Of a stretch of 64,000 bases of DNA, positions 1-7,712 are shown piece by piece. Under the pieces are notes generated by a model. The model had not been told where the DNA came from. It searched no databases and saw only the letters and a program-made list of their open reading frames with translations. Origin of the DNA: Kitasatospora sp. SolWspMP-SS2h (lineage in GTDB: Bacteria; Actinomycetota; Actinomycetes; Streptomycetales; Streptomycetaceae); assembly GCF_003259315.1 (NCBI RefSeq), contig NZ_QLLT01000008.1, positions 1-64,000 of the forward strand, in the 5' to 3' direction. The translations under genes and the position numbers were made by a program. The first letter of the stretch is position 1; each line of letters starts with the position of its first letter.

Positions 1-15
1 GGCCGGAAACGCCGA

Positions 16-44
16 CTGCCCGCCCGGGAGGCCCGGGCGGGCAG
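16..44 (+). terminator. Perfect hairpin terminator at left edge
   Basis: A perfect 13-bp inverted repeat (16-28 with 32-44) encloses a 3-nt loop. It probably ends a plus-strand gene lying left of the window, converging on rpsT. There is no U-run, as is usual in streptomycete terminators. Bases 45-248 hold no gene I can support. Confidence 0.6.
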
Positions 45-248
45 GGAGTGGAGGCCCGTGGACGGGCGCTCGCACTGTGAAGCTGTGTACCGCACCCGCG
101 TGGCGAACGCAGGCCGCGTGCGGTACGGGACGTACGGCTCGTCGGAATCCGGGTAGAGGGCCGGGGTTTCCGGGAGCGGGTGGTCGGCGGTGGCGGGTAG
201 AGGGCCGCGGGTTCACGCCGACCGGAGTGGCGCCTGGTGGCACCGGGT

Positions 249-265
249 GTACGGCGGGGCCGTAC
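249..265 (-). terminator. Short hairpin downstream of rpsT
   Basis: Arms of 7 bp (249-255 and 259-265) with a 3-nt loop start 12 nt beyond the rpsT stop codon, the right place for its terminator. The stem is short, so the call is moderate. Confidence 0.45.
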
Positions 266-277
266 GGAAGAACCGGA

Positions 278-541
278 TCAGGCGGCGACGTTGACGCGCT
301 TGGTGATCGCCGACTTCTTGTTGGCGGCCTGGTTCTTGTGGATGACGCCCTTGCTCACGGCCTTGTCGAGGGCCTTGGAGGCGGCGCGGGCCAGCACGAC
401 GGCCTTCTCGGTCTCGCCGGCGGCAGCGGCCTCGCGGGCCTTGCGCAGGGCGGTCTTCAGCGAGGACTTGACGGCCTTGTTGCGCAGGCGCGCCTTCTCG
501 TTGGTCTTGTTGCGCTTGATCTGGGACTTGATGTTCGCCAC
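278..541 (-). CDS. rpsT: 30S ribosomal protein S20
   Basis: Encodes 87 residues, the normal length for bS20, which binds 16S rRNA early in assembly of the 30S subunit. The N-terminus [18 protein letters not shown] and the Lys/Arg/Ala-rich helical composition are diagnostic. The start is GTG, preceded at about 7 nt by a GAGG Shine-Dalgarno sequence. It is read away from lepA, the usual actinobacterial arrangement. A promoter candidate lies about 100 bp upstream, leaving a leader of roughly 95 nt. bS20 controls its own translation in some bacteria, but I see nothing here that demonstrates it. Confidence 0.97.
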   Translation of the reverse strand: MANIKSQIKRNKTNEKARLRNKAVKSSLKTALRKAREAAAAGETEKAVVLARAASKALDKAVSKGVIHKNQAANKKSAITKRVNVAA

Positions 542-642
542 GAAAGAGCCTCAGTCTGTTGTGAATCGTTGCTACGACGGGTGGCACCCCTGGCGCCGCC
601 CGGCAGCTGAGAGGACATGCCGAGGGCGGAGTGCAGCGCCCC

Positions 643-672
643 ACGCTACCAGGGCCGCCCCGGGCCGCCCAA
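643..672 (-). promoter_or_regulatory. Candidate rpsT promoter
   Basis: On the minus strand a TTGGGC -35-like hexamer (667-672) and a TAGCGT -10-like hexamer (643-648) are separated by 18 bp, upstream of rpsT. This fits the streptomycete housekeeping pattern (TTGnnn / TAgnnT). Inferred by eye. Confidence 0.45.
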
Positions 673-751
673 ACCGGACCGCCGCCCCCGGCCGTCCTCC
701 CCGGCCGTCCCCGTGCAGTTCCCTCGCCCGTCCCTCGCCCGCGGTCGGCGG

Positions 752-1057
752 TCATGCGGTGAGCAGCGGCTCGCCGTAGTGCTCGACGGTCGGGAACGGG
801 TCGTAGAAGCGGTGCAGCAGTTCGCGCCAGCGCGCGTACTCGGGGGAGCGGCGGAAGCCCTCGGTGTGGTCCTCCAGGGTGCCCCAGCCGACCTGGAGCA
901 GGAAGCGCGAGGTGCGCCCCGCGTCCAGGCAGCGGCGCAGTTCCAGGGAACGGAAGCCGGGTTGGACGGAGATCAGCGGGCGGGCCTCGGCGAAGGCGGC
1001 GAGGAACTCCTCCTCCCGGCCGGGGAGGACGTCGAGCAGAGCGCTTTCCAAGATCAT
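752..1057 (-). CDS. Antibiotic biosynthesis monooxygenase (ABM) domain protein
   Basis: A 101-residue protein that begins MILESALLDVLPGREEEF and continues with a pattern typical of the ABM/dimeric alpha-beta barrel fold (LISVQPGFRSLELRR, then a Trp-rich helix LEDHTEGFRRSPEYARW). Members are small homodimeric enzymes, including quinone or haem monooxygenases; the substrate cannot be read from sequence. An in-frame start upstream at 1114 would add 19 residues, but the conserved family start is the ATG at 1057. The gene diverges from lepA with about 104 bp between the starts, so the two share a promoter region. Function beyond fold is unknown. Confidence 0.8.
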   Translation of the reverse strand: MILESALLDVLPGREEEFLAAFAEARPLISVQPGFRSLELRRCLDAGRTSRFLLQVGWGTLEDHTEGFRRSPEYARWRELLHRFYDPFPTVEHYGEPLLTA

Positions 1058-1161
1058 GAGGTCATCGTCCCGCACACCCGCCCGGCCGGGAAGGACCCGG
1101 GGGCCGTTCGGCATGGGAGGATGGACAGAACCATATTGATCGGATCAGAAATCGGACCAAG

Positions 1162-3030
1162 GTGCCCGCGACCCCCAGCAACGTGCCAGAGCCCAGCCGT
1201 ACTGACCCGGCGGTGATCCGCAACTTCTGCATCATCGCCCACATCGACCACGGCAAGTCGACGCTCGCCGACCGGATGCTGCAGATCACCGGCGTGGTGG
1301 ACCCCCGGCAGATGCGCGCCCAGTACCTCGACCGGATGGACATCGAGCGCGAGCGCGGCATCACCATCAAGTCCCAGGCCGTCCGCCTCCCGTGGGCGCC
1401 GAGGTCCGGTGAGCAGGCGGGCACGACGCACATCCTCAACATGATCGACACCCCCGGCCACGTGGACTTCACGTACGAGGTGTCCCGCTCCCTCGCGGCC
1501 TGCGAGGGAACCATCCTGGTGGTCGACGCCGCCCAGGGCATCGAGGCGCAGACCCTCGCCAACCTGTACCTGGCGCTGGAGAACGACCTCACGATCATCC
1601 CCGTGCTCAACAAGATCGACCTGCCGGCCGCCCAGCCGGAGAAGTACGCCGCCGAGATCGCGCACATCATCGGCTGCGACCCGAGCGACGTGCTGAAGGT
1701 CTCCGCGAAGACCGGCCTCGGCGTCGAGGACCTGCTCGACCACGTGGTCGAGAAGATCCCGGCCCCGGTCGGCGTCAAGAACGCCCCGGCCCGCGCGATG
1801 ATCTTCGACTCGGTGTACGACGCCTACCGCGGCGTGGTCACCTACGTGCGAGTCGTGGACGGCCAGCTCACCAAGCGCGAGCGGATCGCCATGATGTCCA
1901 CCGGCGCGACCCACGAGCTGCTGGAGATCGGCGTCATCTCGCCGGAGCCCAAGGTCGCCGACGGCCTCGGCGTCGGCGAGGTGGGCTACATCATCACCGG
2001 TGTGAAGGACGTCCGGCAGTCCAAGGTCGGCGACACCATCACCTCGCAGAACAAGGGCGCCACCGAGGCCCTCGGCGGCTACAAGGACCCGCGCCCGATG
2101 GTGTTCTCCGGCCTCTACCCGCTGGACGGCTCGGACTACCCGCTGCTCCGCGACGCCCTGGACAAGCTGCGCCTGAACGACGCCGCCCTGGCCTACGAGC
2201 CGGAGACCTCGGTGGCGCTCGGCTTCGGCTACCGCTGCGGCTTCCTCGGCCTGCTGCACCTGGAGATCATCCGGGAGCGGCTGGAGCGCGAGTTCAACCT
2301 CGACCTGATCTCCACCGCCCCGAACGTGGTCTACCGGGTGATCATGGAGGACGGCACCGAGCACACCGTCACCAACCCGAGCGAGTTCCCCACCGGCAAG
2401 ATCGCCGAGGTGTACGAGCCGGTGGTGCGCGGCACCATCCTGGCGCCGAACGAGTTCGTCGGCGCGATCATGGAGCTCTGCCAGTCCCGCCGCGGCACCC
2501 TCCAGGGCATGGACTACCTCTCCGAGGACCGGGTCGAGCTGCGCTACACCCTGCCGCTGGCCGAGATCGTCTTCGACTTCTTCGACCAGCTGAAGTCCAA
2601 GACCCGCGGCTACGCCTCGCTCGACTACGAGCCCATCGGCGAGCAGTCCGCCAACCTGGTCAAGGTCGACATCCTGCTGCACGGCGACGCGGTGGACGCG
2701 TTCTCCGCGATCGTGCACAAGGACAAGGCCTACAACTACGGCGTGATGATGGCCGGCAAGCTGCAGAAGCTCATCCCGCGCCAGCAGTTCGAGGTGCCGA
2801 TCCAGGCCGCGATCGGCTCCCGGGTGATCGCCCGCGAGACGGTCCGGGCGATCCGCAAGGACGTCCTCGCCAAGTGCTACGGCGGTGACATCTCGCGCAA
2901 GCGCAAGCTGCTGGAGAAGCAGAAGGAAGGCAAGAAGCGGATGAAGATGGTCGGCCGGGTGGAGGTCCCGCAGGAGGCCTTCATCGCCGCGCTGTCGACG
3001 GACGCGGAGGCCCCGAAGGAGAAGAAGTAG
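1162..3030 (+). CDS. lepA: Elongation factor 4 (LepA), ribosome back-translocating GTPase
   Basis: 622 residues, slightly longer than most LepA (about 600), because streptomycete proteins carry an N-terminal extension before [16 protein letters not shown]. The P-loop is at residues 27-34; DTPGH (G3) and NKID (G4) follow. The C-terminal LepA-specific segment ends with [17 protein letters not shown], which contacts tRNA and the peptidyl-transferase centre in the family. LepA binds stalled or mistranslocated ribosomes and remodels them using GTP. The start is GTG at 1162. A strong hairpin follows the stop. It is monocistronic and divergent from the ABM gene. Confidence 0.97.
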   Translation: MPATPSNVPEPSRTDPAVIRNFCIIAHIDHGKSTLADRMLQITGVVDPRQMRAQYLDRMDIERERGITIKSQAVRLPWAPRSGEQAGTTHILNMIDTPGHVDFTYEVSRSLAACEGTILVVDAAQGIEAQTLANLYLALENDLTIIPVLNKIDLPAAQPEKYAAEIAHIIGCDPSDVLKVSAKTGLGVEDLLDHVVEKIPAPVGVKNAPARAMIFDSVYDAYRGVVTYVRVVDGQLTKRERIAMMSTGATHELLEIGVISPEPKVADGLGVGEVGYIITGVKDVRQSKVGDTITSQNKGATEALGGYKDPRPMVFSGLYPLDGSDYPLLRDALDKLRLNDAALAYEPETSVALGFGYRCGFLGLLHLEIIRERLEREFNLDLISTAPNVVYRVIMEDGTEHTVTNPSEFPTGKIAEVYEPVVRGTILAPNEFVGAIMELCQSRRGTLQGMDYLSEDRVELRYTLPLAEIVFDFFDQLKSKTRGYASLDYEPIGEQSANLVKVDILLHGDAVDAFSAIVHKDKAYNYGVMMAGKLQKLIPRQQFEVPIQAAIGSRVIARETVRAIRKDVLAKCYGGDISRKRKLLEKQKEGKKRMKMVGRVEVPQEAFIAALSTDAEAPKEKK

Positions 3031-3054
3031 CTCCGGAGGCGGGCCGATGACGGC

Positions 3055-3090
3055 GGGCCGGTGCTCCCTCGTACGAGGGGGTGCCGGCCC
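3055..3090 (+). terminator. lepA terminator
   Basis: A 16-bp stem (3055-3070 with 3075-3090) around a 4-nt GTAC loop begins 25 nt after the lepA stop; three of the pairs are G-U wobbles in RNA. It also lies beyond the 3' end of the minus-strand oxidoreductase. Confidence 0.7.
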
Positions 3091-3093
3091 GTC

Positions 3094-3190
3094 GCCGTCC
3101 CGGCCGCCAGCCGTGGGTCCGCCGCCGTTCCGGCGCACCGCCGCCGTCCCGGCCGCCCGCCGTGGGCCCATGGCCGTCCCGGCCGCCCGG
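3094..3190. repeat. Three direct copies of a 27-bp GC-rich unit
   Basis: Near-identical 27-bp units occur at 3094-3120 and 3143-3169, and the first 18 bp recur at 3173-3190. They fill the space between the lepA terminator and the oxidoreductase stop codon. No coding function is apparent. Confidence 0.7.
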
Positions 3191-3192
3191 GG

Positions 3193-4272
3193 TCAGCGCA
3201 GCGACAGCGGCAGGCCCTTGACGATGCCCGCCTTGACCAGTCGGCCGACCGGGCCGGTCAGTACCCGGGGCCGCATCGAGTCGTCGCCGTGGATCAGCTG
3301 CACCAGCGCCTCGCCGCGGCCCAGGCTCAGGCACTGGGTGACGTAGCGGTACGAGAACGGCTCGCCGGTGCGGCCGGTGAGCAGCTTGGCCAGGTAGCGG
3401 CCCTGCGGCATCGCGGTGGCGCAGGCCATCCGCAGTTCGCCGGTGCCGGGCAGGTCGACGGCGGCGGCGTCGCCGATCACGTGCACCTCGGGGTGCGAGA
3501 GCGAGCGCAGGTGGTCGTCCACCAGGGCACGGCCGCGGGCGTTGACGGCCAGGCCGGCGTCGGCGGCCAGCGGGTGCGGCTCCATCGAGGCGGCCCACAC
3601 CACCACGTCCGCGGGGAAGTCGGGGAGGCCGTCGTCCCCGCAGCTCAGCCCGGCCGCGGTGACGGCGGTGACCCGGTGCTGCTCGTCGACCCGGACCCCG
3701 AGGCGGCCGAGCACCGCCAGGACGTGCGCCCGGCCGCGCTCCGACAGCCAGCCGCCGACCCGGTCGGCCGCGACCAGCCGGACCTGCCAGGCCGGGTACG
3801 CCTCGGCCAGCTCGGTGGCCAGTTCGATGCCGGTCGGGCCGCCGCCGACCACCGCGACGGTGCCGGGCGCGGCGGCTCCGGCGAGCCGGCGGCGCAGCTC
3901 CTCGGCGCGTTCCGCCGAGTACGCGTGCTCGGCGGCGCCCGGCACCCCGCCCCAGGCGGTGCGGCTGCCGAGCGCGTACACCAGGGTGTCGTAGGCCAGC
4001 CGCCCGCCGTCCTCGGTGCGCACCTCGCAAGCGGCCAGGTCGATCGCGACGGCCCGGGTGGCCCGGTGGGTGACCTTGCGGCCGCGCAGCACGTGGGCGA
4101 TCTCGGGGCGGGCGACCCGGCGGCCCGCCGCGATCTCGTGCTGCCGGACGCGGTGGTGGAAGCGCTGCTCGGGGGCGACCAGGGTGACCCGGTCCGGTCC
4201 TCGGCCGATCCCGGCGGCGGCGGACAGCCCCGCGTAGCCCGCGCCGATCACCACGATGTGCTTGCCGGTCAT
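3193..4272 (-). CDS. FAD-dependent pyridine nucleotide oxidoreductase, likely ECF41 target
   Basis: 359 residues with a typical two-dinucleotide-binding flavoprotein layout: an FAD-binding GxGxxG (VVIGAGYAGLSAAAG, residues 7-21), an NAD(P)-binding GGGPTG (143-148) and the late FAD motif VHVIGDAA. It resembles type II NADH dehydrogenase and related soluble oxidoreductases; the substrate is not readable. The ATG start has a GGAGG ribosome site. It lies downstream of an ECF41 sigma factor on the same strand. ECF41 factors are typically found beside an oxidoreductase, carboxymuconolactone decarboxylase or epimerase gene that they activate. A matching ECF41-type promoter lies about 45 bp upstream of the start. 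It is therefore probably the sigma factor's target gene. Confidence 0.85.
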   Translation of the reverse strand: MTGKHIVVIGAGYAGLSAAAGIGRGPDRVTLVAPEQRFHHRVRQHEIAAGRRVARPEIAHVLRGRKVTHRATRAVAIDLAACEVRTEDGGRLAYDTLVYALGSRTAWGGVPGAAEHAYSAERAEELRRRLAGAAAPGTVAVVGGGPTGIELATELAEAYPAWQVRLVAADRVGGWLSERGRAHVLAVLGRLGVRVDEQHRVTAVTAAGLSCGDDGLPDFPADVVVWAASMEPHPLAADAGLAVNARGRALVDDHLRSLSHPEVHVIGDAAAVDLPGTGELRMACATAMPQGRYLAKLLTGRTGEPFSYRYVTQCLSLGRGEALVQLIHGDDSMRPRVLTGPVGRLVKAGIVKGLPLSLR

Positions 4273-4316
4273 CTCGTCCTCCTTCGGAACCCCGCCGGTG
4301 GCGGTGCTGGAAGGGG

Positions 4317-4343
4317 GACGGCGCGGCCGGGGAGGGTGTGACC
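4317..4343 (-). promoter_or_regulatory. Candidate ECF41-type promoter for the oxidoreductase
   Basis: Reading the minus strand, GGTCACA (4337-4343) is followed after exactly 16 bp by CGTC (4317-4320). This resembles the reported ECF41 target promoter (TGTCACA near -35, CGTC near -10). It would start transcription near 4310, giving a leader of about 38 nt that includes the gene's GGAGG site. Confidence 0.6.
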
Positions 4344-4382
4344 GTGATCCCGGTCACTCCGTCGGCTCCGACGGCTCAGCCT

Positions 4383-4486
4383 GCCCGGCCCGCCCCGTCG
4401 GCCAAGCCCGCTCCACCCGGCCCGCTCCGCCGGCCAAGCCCGCCCGGCCCGCCCCGTCGGCCAAGCCCGCTCCACCCGGCCCGCTC
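4383..4486. repeat. 45-bp direct repeat, period 59 bp
   Basis: An identical 45-bp block occurs at 4383-4427 and 4442-4486, with part of the unit repeated between the copies. The second copy ends 3 bp before the sigma factor's stop codon. The array separates the sigma factor from the promoter of its likely target. Confidence 0.85.
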
Positions 4487-4489
4487 GGC

Positions 4490-5428
4490 TCACTCCGCCG
4501 CGAGGTGGCCGAGCTTCTCCGGGTTGACCATCACGTACGCGGCCGTGATCAGGCCGTTCTCGACGGTGAACGCCATCACGCCGCCGACCGTGCCGGGCGC
4601 CGCGTACCAGACCGCGCCCGCCTCGCCGTTGACCACGGCCGGGACCAGCGGCTGCTCCGGGCCGATCCAGCGGGTGGTGAGCTTGCGCAGCAGCCGGGAG
4701 ACGTGGAGCGCGCCGAGGACCGGGCGGCGCACCGCATGGACGACGCCGCCGCCGTCGGCGTGCCAGACGACCTCCGGGTCGAGCAGCGCCACCAGCGCGG
4801 CCAGGTCGCCGCCGGTGGCCGCGGCGGTGAACGCCGTCACCACCCGGTGGTGCTCGGCCGGGTCGACCGGGCCGCGCCGGCCGCCGTCCCGGACCCGGCG
4901 GCGGGCCCGGGAGGCGAGCTGCCGGGCGGCCTCGGGGGAGCGGTCCAGGGCCGGGGCGATCTCGTCGAAGCCGACCGCGAACACGTCGTGCAGGACGAAC
5001 GCCGCCCGCTCGGCCGGGGACAGCTGCTCCATCACCGCGAGCATCGCCACCGACACCGCCTCGCCCAGCTCGGCCCGTTCGGCCGGGGAGTCCGCGGCGG
5101 TCAGCACCGGCTCCGGCAGCCACTCGCCGACGTACGCCTCCCGGCGGGCCCGGGCCGAGCCCAGCTGGTCGTAGCAGAGCCGGGTGACCACGGTGGTCAG
5201 GTACGCGCGCGGGTCCGCCACGTCGGACCGGTCGGCGGACCGCCAGCGCAGCCAGGCGTCCTGGAGCACGTCCTCGGCGTCGGTGACCGAGCCCAGCAGC
5301 CGGTAGGCCACCGCGCCCAGGTAGCGGCGCTCGGCCTGGAAGGCGTCCACCGGACCGGCCGGGGACGGCCCGCCGGCGGGGGCGGGGGAGGCGTCGGCGG
5401 TCGGGTGCGCGGCGGTCGGTTCGGACAC
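4490..5428 (-). CDS. ECF41-family RNA polymerase sigma factor with C-terminal SnoaL-like domain
   Basis: 312 residues. Sigma region 2 is at about 33-100 (VTDAEDVLQDAWLRWR), region 4 at about 130-182 (LSPAERAAFVLHDVF), and a roughly 100-residue SnoaL-like domain follows. All three hallmarks of ECF41 are present: WLPEP in the linker (103-107), DGGG (225-228) and NPEKL (302-306). In this family the C-terminal domain replaces an anti-sigma factor and tunes activity. The GTG start is preceded on the minus strand by TACCGT ending 6 bp before it, with no Shine-Dalgarno, so a leaderless mRNA is likely. The partner oxidoreductase lies 217 bp downstream. The inducing signal is unknown. Confidence 0.92.
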   Translation of the reverse strand: MSEPTAAHPTADASPAPAGGPSPAGPVDAFQAERRYLGAVAYRLLGSVTDAEDVLQDAWLRWRSADRSDVADPRAYLTTVVTRLCYDQLGSARARREAYVGEWLPEPVLTAADSPAERAELGEAVSVAMLAVMEQLSPAERAAFVLHDVFAVGFDEIAPALDRSPEAARQLASRARRRVRDGGRRGPVDPAEHHRVVTAFTAAATGGDLAALVALLDPEVVWHADGGGVVHAVRRPVLGALHVSRLLRKLTTRWIGPEQPLVPAVVNGEAGAVWYAAPGTVGGVMAFTVENGLITAAYVMVNPEKLGHLAAE

Positions 5429-5434
5429 CCGACC

Positions 5435-5440
5435 ACGGTA
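5435..5440 (-). promoter_or_regulatory. -10-like hexamer for the ECF41 gene (leaderless)
   Basis: TACCGT on the minus strand ends 6 bp before the GTG start at 5428. Transcription would begin at about the start codon. No convincing -35 was found. Confidence 0.45.
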
Positions 5441-5499
5441 GCGCGCCCGACGGCGGCCGCCGCGGGCCGGTGCTGACCTCCCGTCAGGGACGAGCGGAC

Positions 5500-5542
5500 G
5501 CGCCGGGGGGAGGCCCGCGCGGTGCGGACCTCCCCCCGGCGC
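5500..5542 (-). terminator. Terminator of the ABC exporter operon
   Basis: Perfect 14-bp arms (5500-5513 and 5529-5542) with a 15-nt loop lie 16 bp beyond the stop of the second ABC gene, between it and the sigma-factor gene. Confidence 0.65.
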
Positions 5543-5558
5543 GGCGGGTGGTGCGGGG

Positions 5559-7712
5559 TCAGTCGACCTCGGCCACCGCCTGGGCGAACTGGGCCTGGTA
5601 GAGGCGCGCGTAGGCGCCGTCGGCGGCGATCAGCCCGTCGTGGGTGCCCTGTTCGACGATCGAGCCGTTCTCCATCACCAGGATCACGTCGGCGTCCCGG
5701 ATGGTGGAGAGCCGGTGGGCGATCACGAAGCTGGTGCGGCCGGTGCGCAGTTCGGCCATGGCGCGCTGGATCAGCACCTCGGTGCGGGTGTCGACGGAGC
5801 TGGTGGCCTCGTCGAGGACCAGGATCGAGGGCTGGGCGAGGAAGGCCCGGGCGATGGTGATCAGCTGCTTCTCGCCCGCGCTGACGCCGGTGCCCTCGTC
5901 GTCCAGGACGGTGTCGTAGCCCTCGGGCAGGGTCCGCACGAAGCGGTCCACGTGCGCGGCCCTCGCGGCCGCGACCACCTGTTCGCGGGTGGCGCTCTCG
6001 GCGCCGTAGGCGATGTTCTCGGCGATGGTGCCGCCGAACAGCCAGGTGTCCTGGAGGACCATGCCGATGCCGGAGCGCAGCTCCTCGCGGGACATCGCGG
6101 CGATGTCCACCCCGTCCAGGGTGATCCGCCCGCCGCTGACCTCGTAGAACCGCATCAGCAGGTTGACCATGGTGGTCTTGCCCGCGCCGGTCGGGCCGAC
6201 GATGGCCACCGTGTGGCCGGGCTCGACCTTCAGGGACAGGCCCTCGATGAGCGGCTTGTCGGGGTCGTAGCGGAAGGAGACGTCCTCGAACGCGACCCGG
6301 CCGTGCACCTCGGCGGGGCGCTCGGGGTGCTGCGGCTCGGGGGACTGCTCCTCGGCGTCCAGCAGTTCGAAGACCCGCTCGGCGGAGGCGACGCCGGACT
6401 GCACCAGGTTGGCCATCGAGGCGACCTGGCTGAGCGGCTGGCTGAACTGGCGGGAGTACTGGATGAACGCCTGCACGTCGCCGATGGACAGCGCGCCGCT
6501 CGCCACCCGCAGACCGCCGACCACCGCGACCAGCACGTAGTTGATGTTGCCGACCAGCATCATCGCGGGCTGGATGATGCCCGAGATGAACTGCGCCCGG
6601 AAGGACGCCTCGTAGAGCGCCCGGTTCTCCCGGTCGAAGAGCTCCGCGGCCTCCTTCTGGCGGCCGAAGACCTTCACCAGGCTGTGTCCGGTGAACATCT
6701 CCTCGATGTGCGCGTTGAGCTTGCCGGTGGAGCCCCACTGCTTGACGAACTGCGGCTGGGCGCGCTTGCCGACCTTGGTGGCGACGATCACCGAGACCGG
6801 CACCGAGACCAGCGCGATCACCGCCAGCAGTGGCGAGATCCAGAACATCATGGCCAGCACGCCGACGATGGTCAGCAGCGAGTTCACCACCTGGCCCATG
6901 GTCTGCTGCATGGACTGGTTGATGTTGTCGATGTCGTTGGTGACCCGGCTGAGCACCTCGCCGCGCGACTGCCGGTCGAAGTAGCTGAGCGGCAGCCGGG
7001 ACAGCTTCGCCTCGACCTCCTCGCGCAGCCGGAACACCGTGCGGTTGATCGCCAGCGCGGCCAGCCGGCCCTGGAGCACGCCGAACAGGACGGCGGCCAG
7101 GTAGATGCCCAGCACCCAGAGCAGGACGGTGCCGATGCTGTCGAAGTCCATGCCCCGGCCGGGCGTGAAGTCGACGGTGGCGAGCAGGTCGGCGACGTTG
7201 CCCTCGCCCCGAGCCCGCAGCCCGTCCAGGACGGCCTGCTTGTCCGGCGCGCCGGCGAAGCGCGGCCCGGTGGCCCCGGCCACGATCAGGTCGGTCGCCT
7301 TGCCGAGCACCCGGGGGCCGACCACCTGGCAGCCGATGGAGAGCACGCCCAGGCCGAGCACGGTGAACAGCAGCTTGCGCTGGGGGCCGAGCAGGGCGAG
7401 CAGGCGCTTCGCGGAGCCGCCGAAGTCCTTCGACTTCTCGGTGCCCTGCGCGCCCATGAACCGGCCGGGCCCGCCGCTGCCGCGCCGGGCCGCCGCCTCC
7501 TGCGAACCGGAGGGCACCTCGGCGGGGGCCCCGGCCGCCCCCGACGCCCCCGACGTCCCGGAGGCCGCCGGGGCCCCGGCCGCCCCGGTCTTGGTCAGGT
7601 CCGGCCCGCCGGAAGCCCGCGCGGCCTCCGCGGCCCCCGGGGCCTCCGGGCTCCCCGCCGTCTCCGGGTTCCGGTCGTTCTCGGGGTTCCCGTGGTTCTC
7701 GGGGCTGGTCAC
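5559..7712 (-). CDS. ABC exporter half-transporter, catalytically competent subunit
   Basis: 717 residues: a Pro/Ala/Gly-rich hydrophilic N-terminal tail of about 100 residues, a six-helix membrane domain, then a nucleotide-binding domain with Walker A (IVGPTGAGKTT), the signature SAGEKQ and a canonical Walker B with catalytic glutamate (LVLDEATSSVD). Its GTG start overlaps the stop of the upstream exporter gene by 4 bp (GTGA), so translation is coupled. With its neighbour it should form a heterodimeric exporter like TM287/288 or BmrCD. The exported substrate cannot be predicted. The long N-terminal tail is unusual and could be cytosolic and disordered. A terminator follows. Confidence 0.9.
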   Translation of the reverse strand: MTSPENHGNPENDRNPETAGSPEAPGAAEAARASGGPDLTKTGAAGAPAASGTSGASGAAGAPAEVPSGSQEAAARRGSGGPGRFMGAQGTEKSKDFGGSAKRLLALLGPQRKLLFTVLGLGVLSIGCQVVGPRVLGKATDLIVAGATGPRFAGAPDKQAVLDGLRARGEGNVADLLATVDFTPGRGMDFDSIGTVLLWVLGIYLAAVLFGVLQGRLAALAINRTVFRLREEVEAKLSRLPLSYFDRQSRGEVLSRVTNDIDNINQSMQQTMGQVVNSLLTIVGVLAMMFWISPLLAVIALVSVPVSVIVATKVGKRAQPQFVKQWGSTGKLNAHIEEMFTGHSLVKVFGRQKEAAELFDRENRALYEASFRAQFISGIIQPAMMLVGNINYVLVAVVGGLRVASGALSIGDVQAFIQYSRQFSQPLSQVASMANLVQSGVASAERVFELLDAEEQSPEPQHPERPAEVHGRVAFEDVSFRYDPDKPLIEGLSLKVEPGHTVAIVGPTGAGKTTMVNLLMRFYEVSGGRITLDGVDIAAMSREELRSGIGMVLQDTWLFGGTIAENIAYGAESATREQVVAAARAAHVDRFVRTLPEGYDTVLDDEGTGVSAGEKQLITIARAFLAQPSILVLDEATSSVDTRTEVLIQRAMAELRTGRTSFVIAHRLSTIRDADVILVMENGSIVEQGTHDGLIAADGAYARLYQAQFAQAVAEVD

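Noticed and set aside
1054..3171. 705-residue minus-strand frame across lepA
   Set aside because: It is antisense to the clearly conserved lepA, is rich in Val/Asp/His/Arg as expected of a high-GC shadow, and has no recognisable domain.
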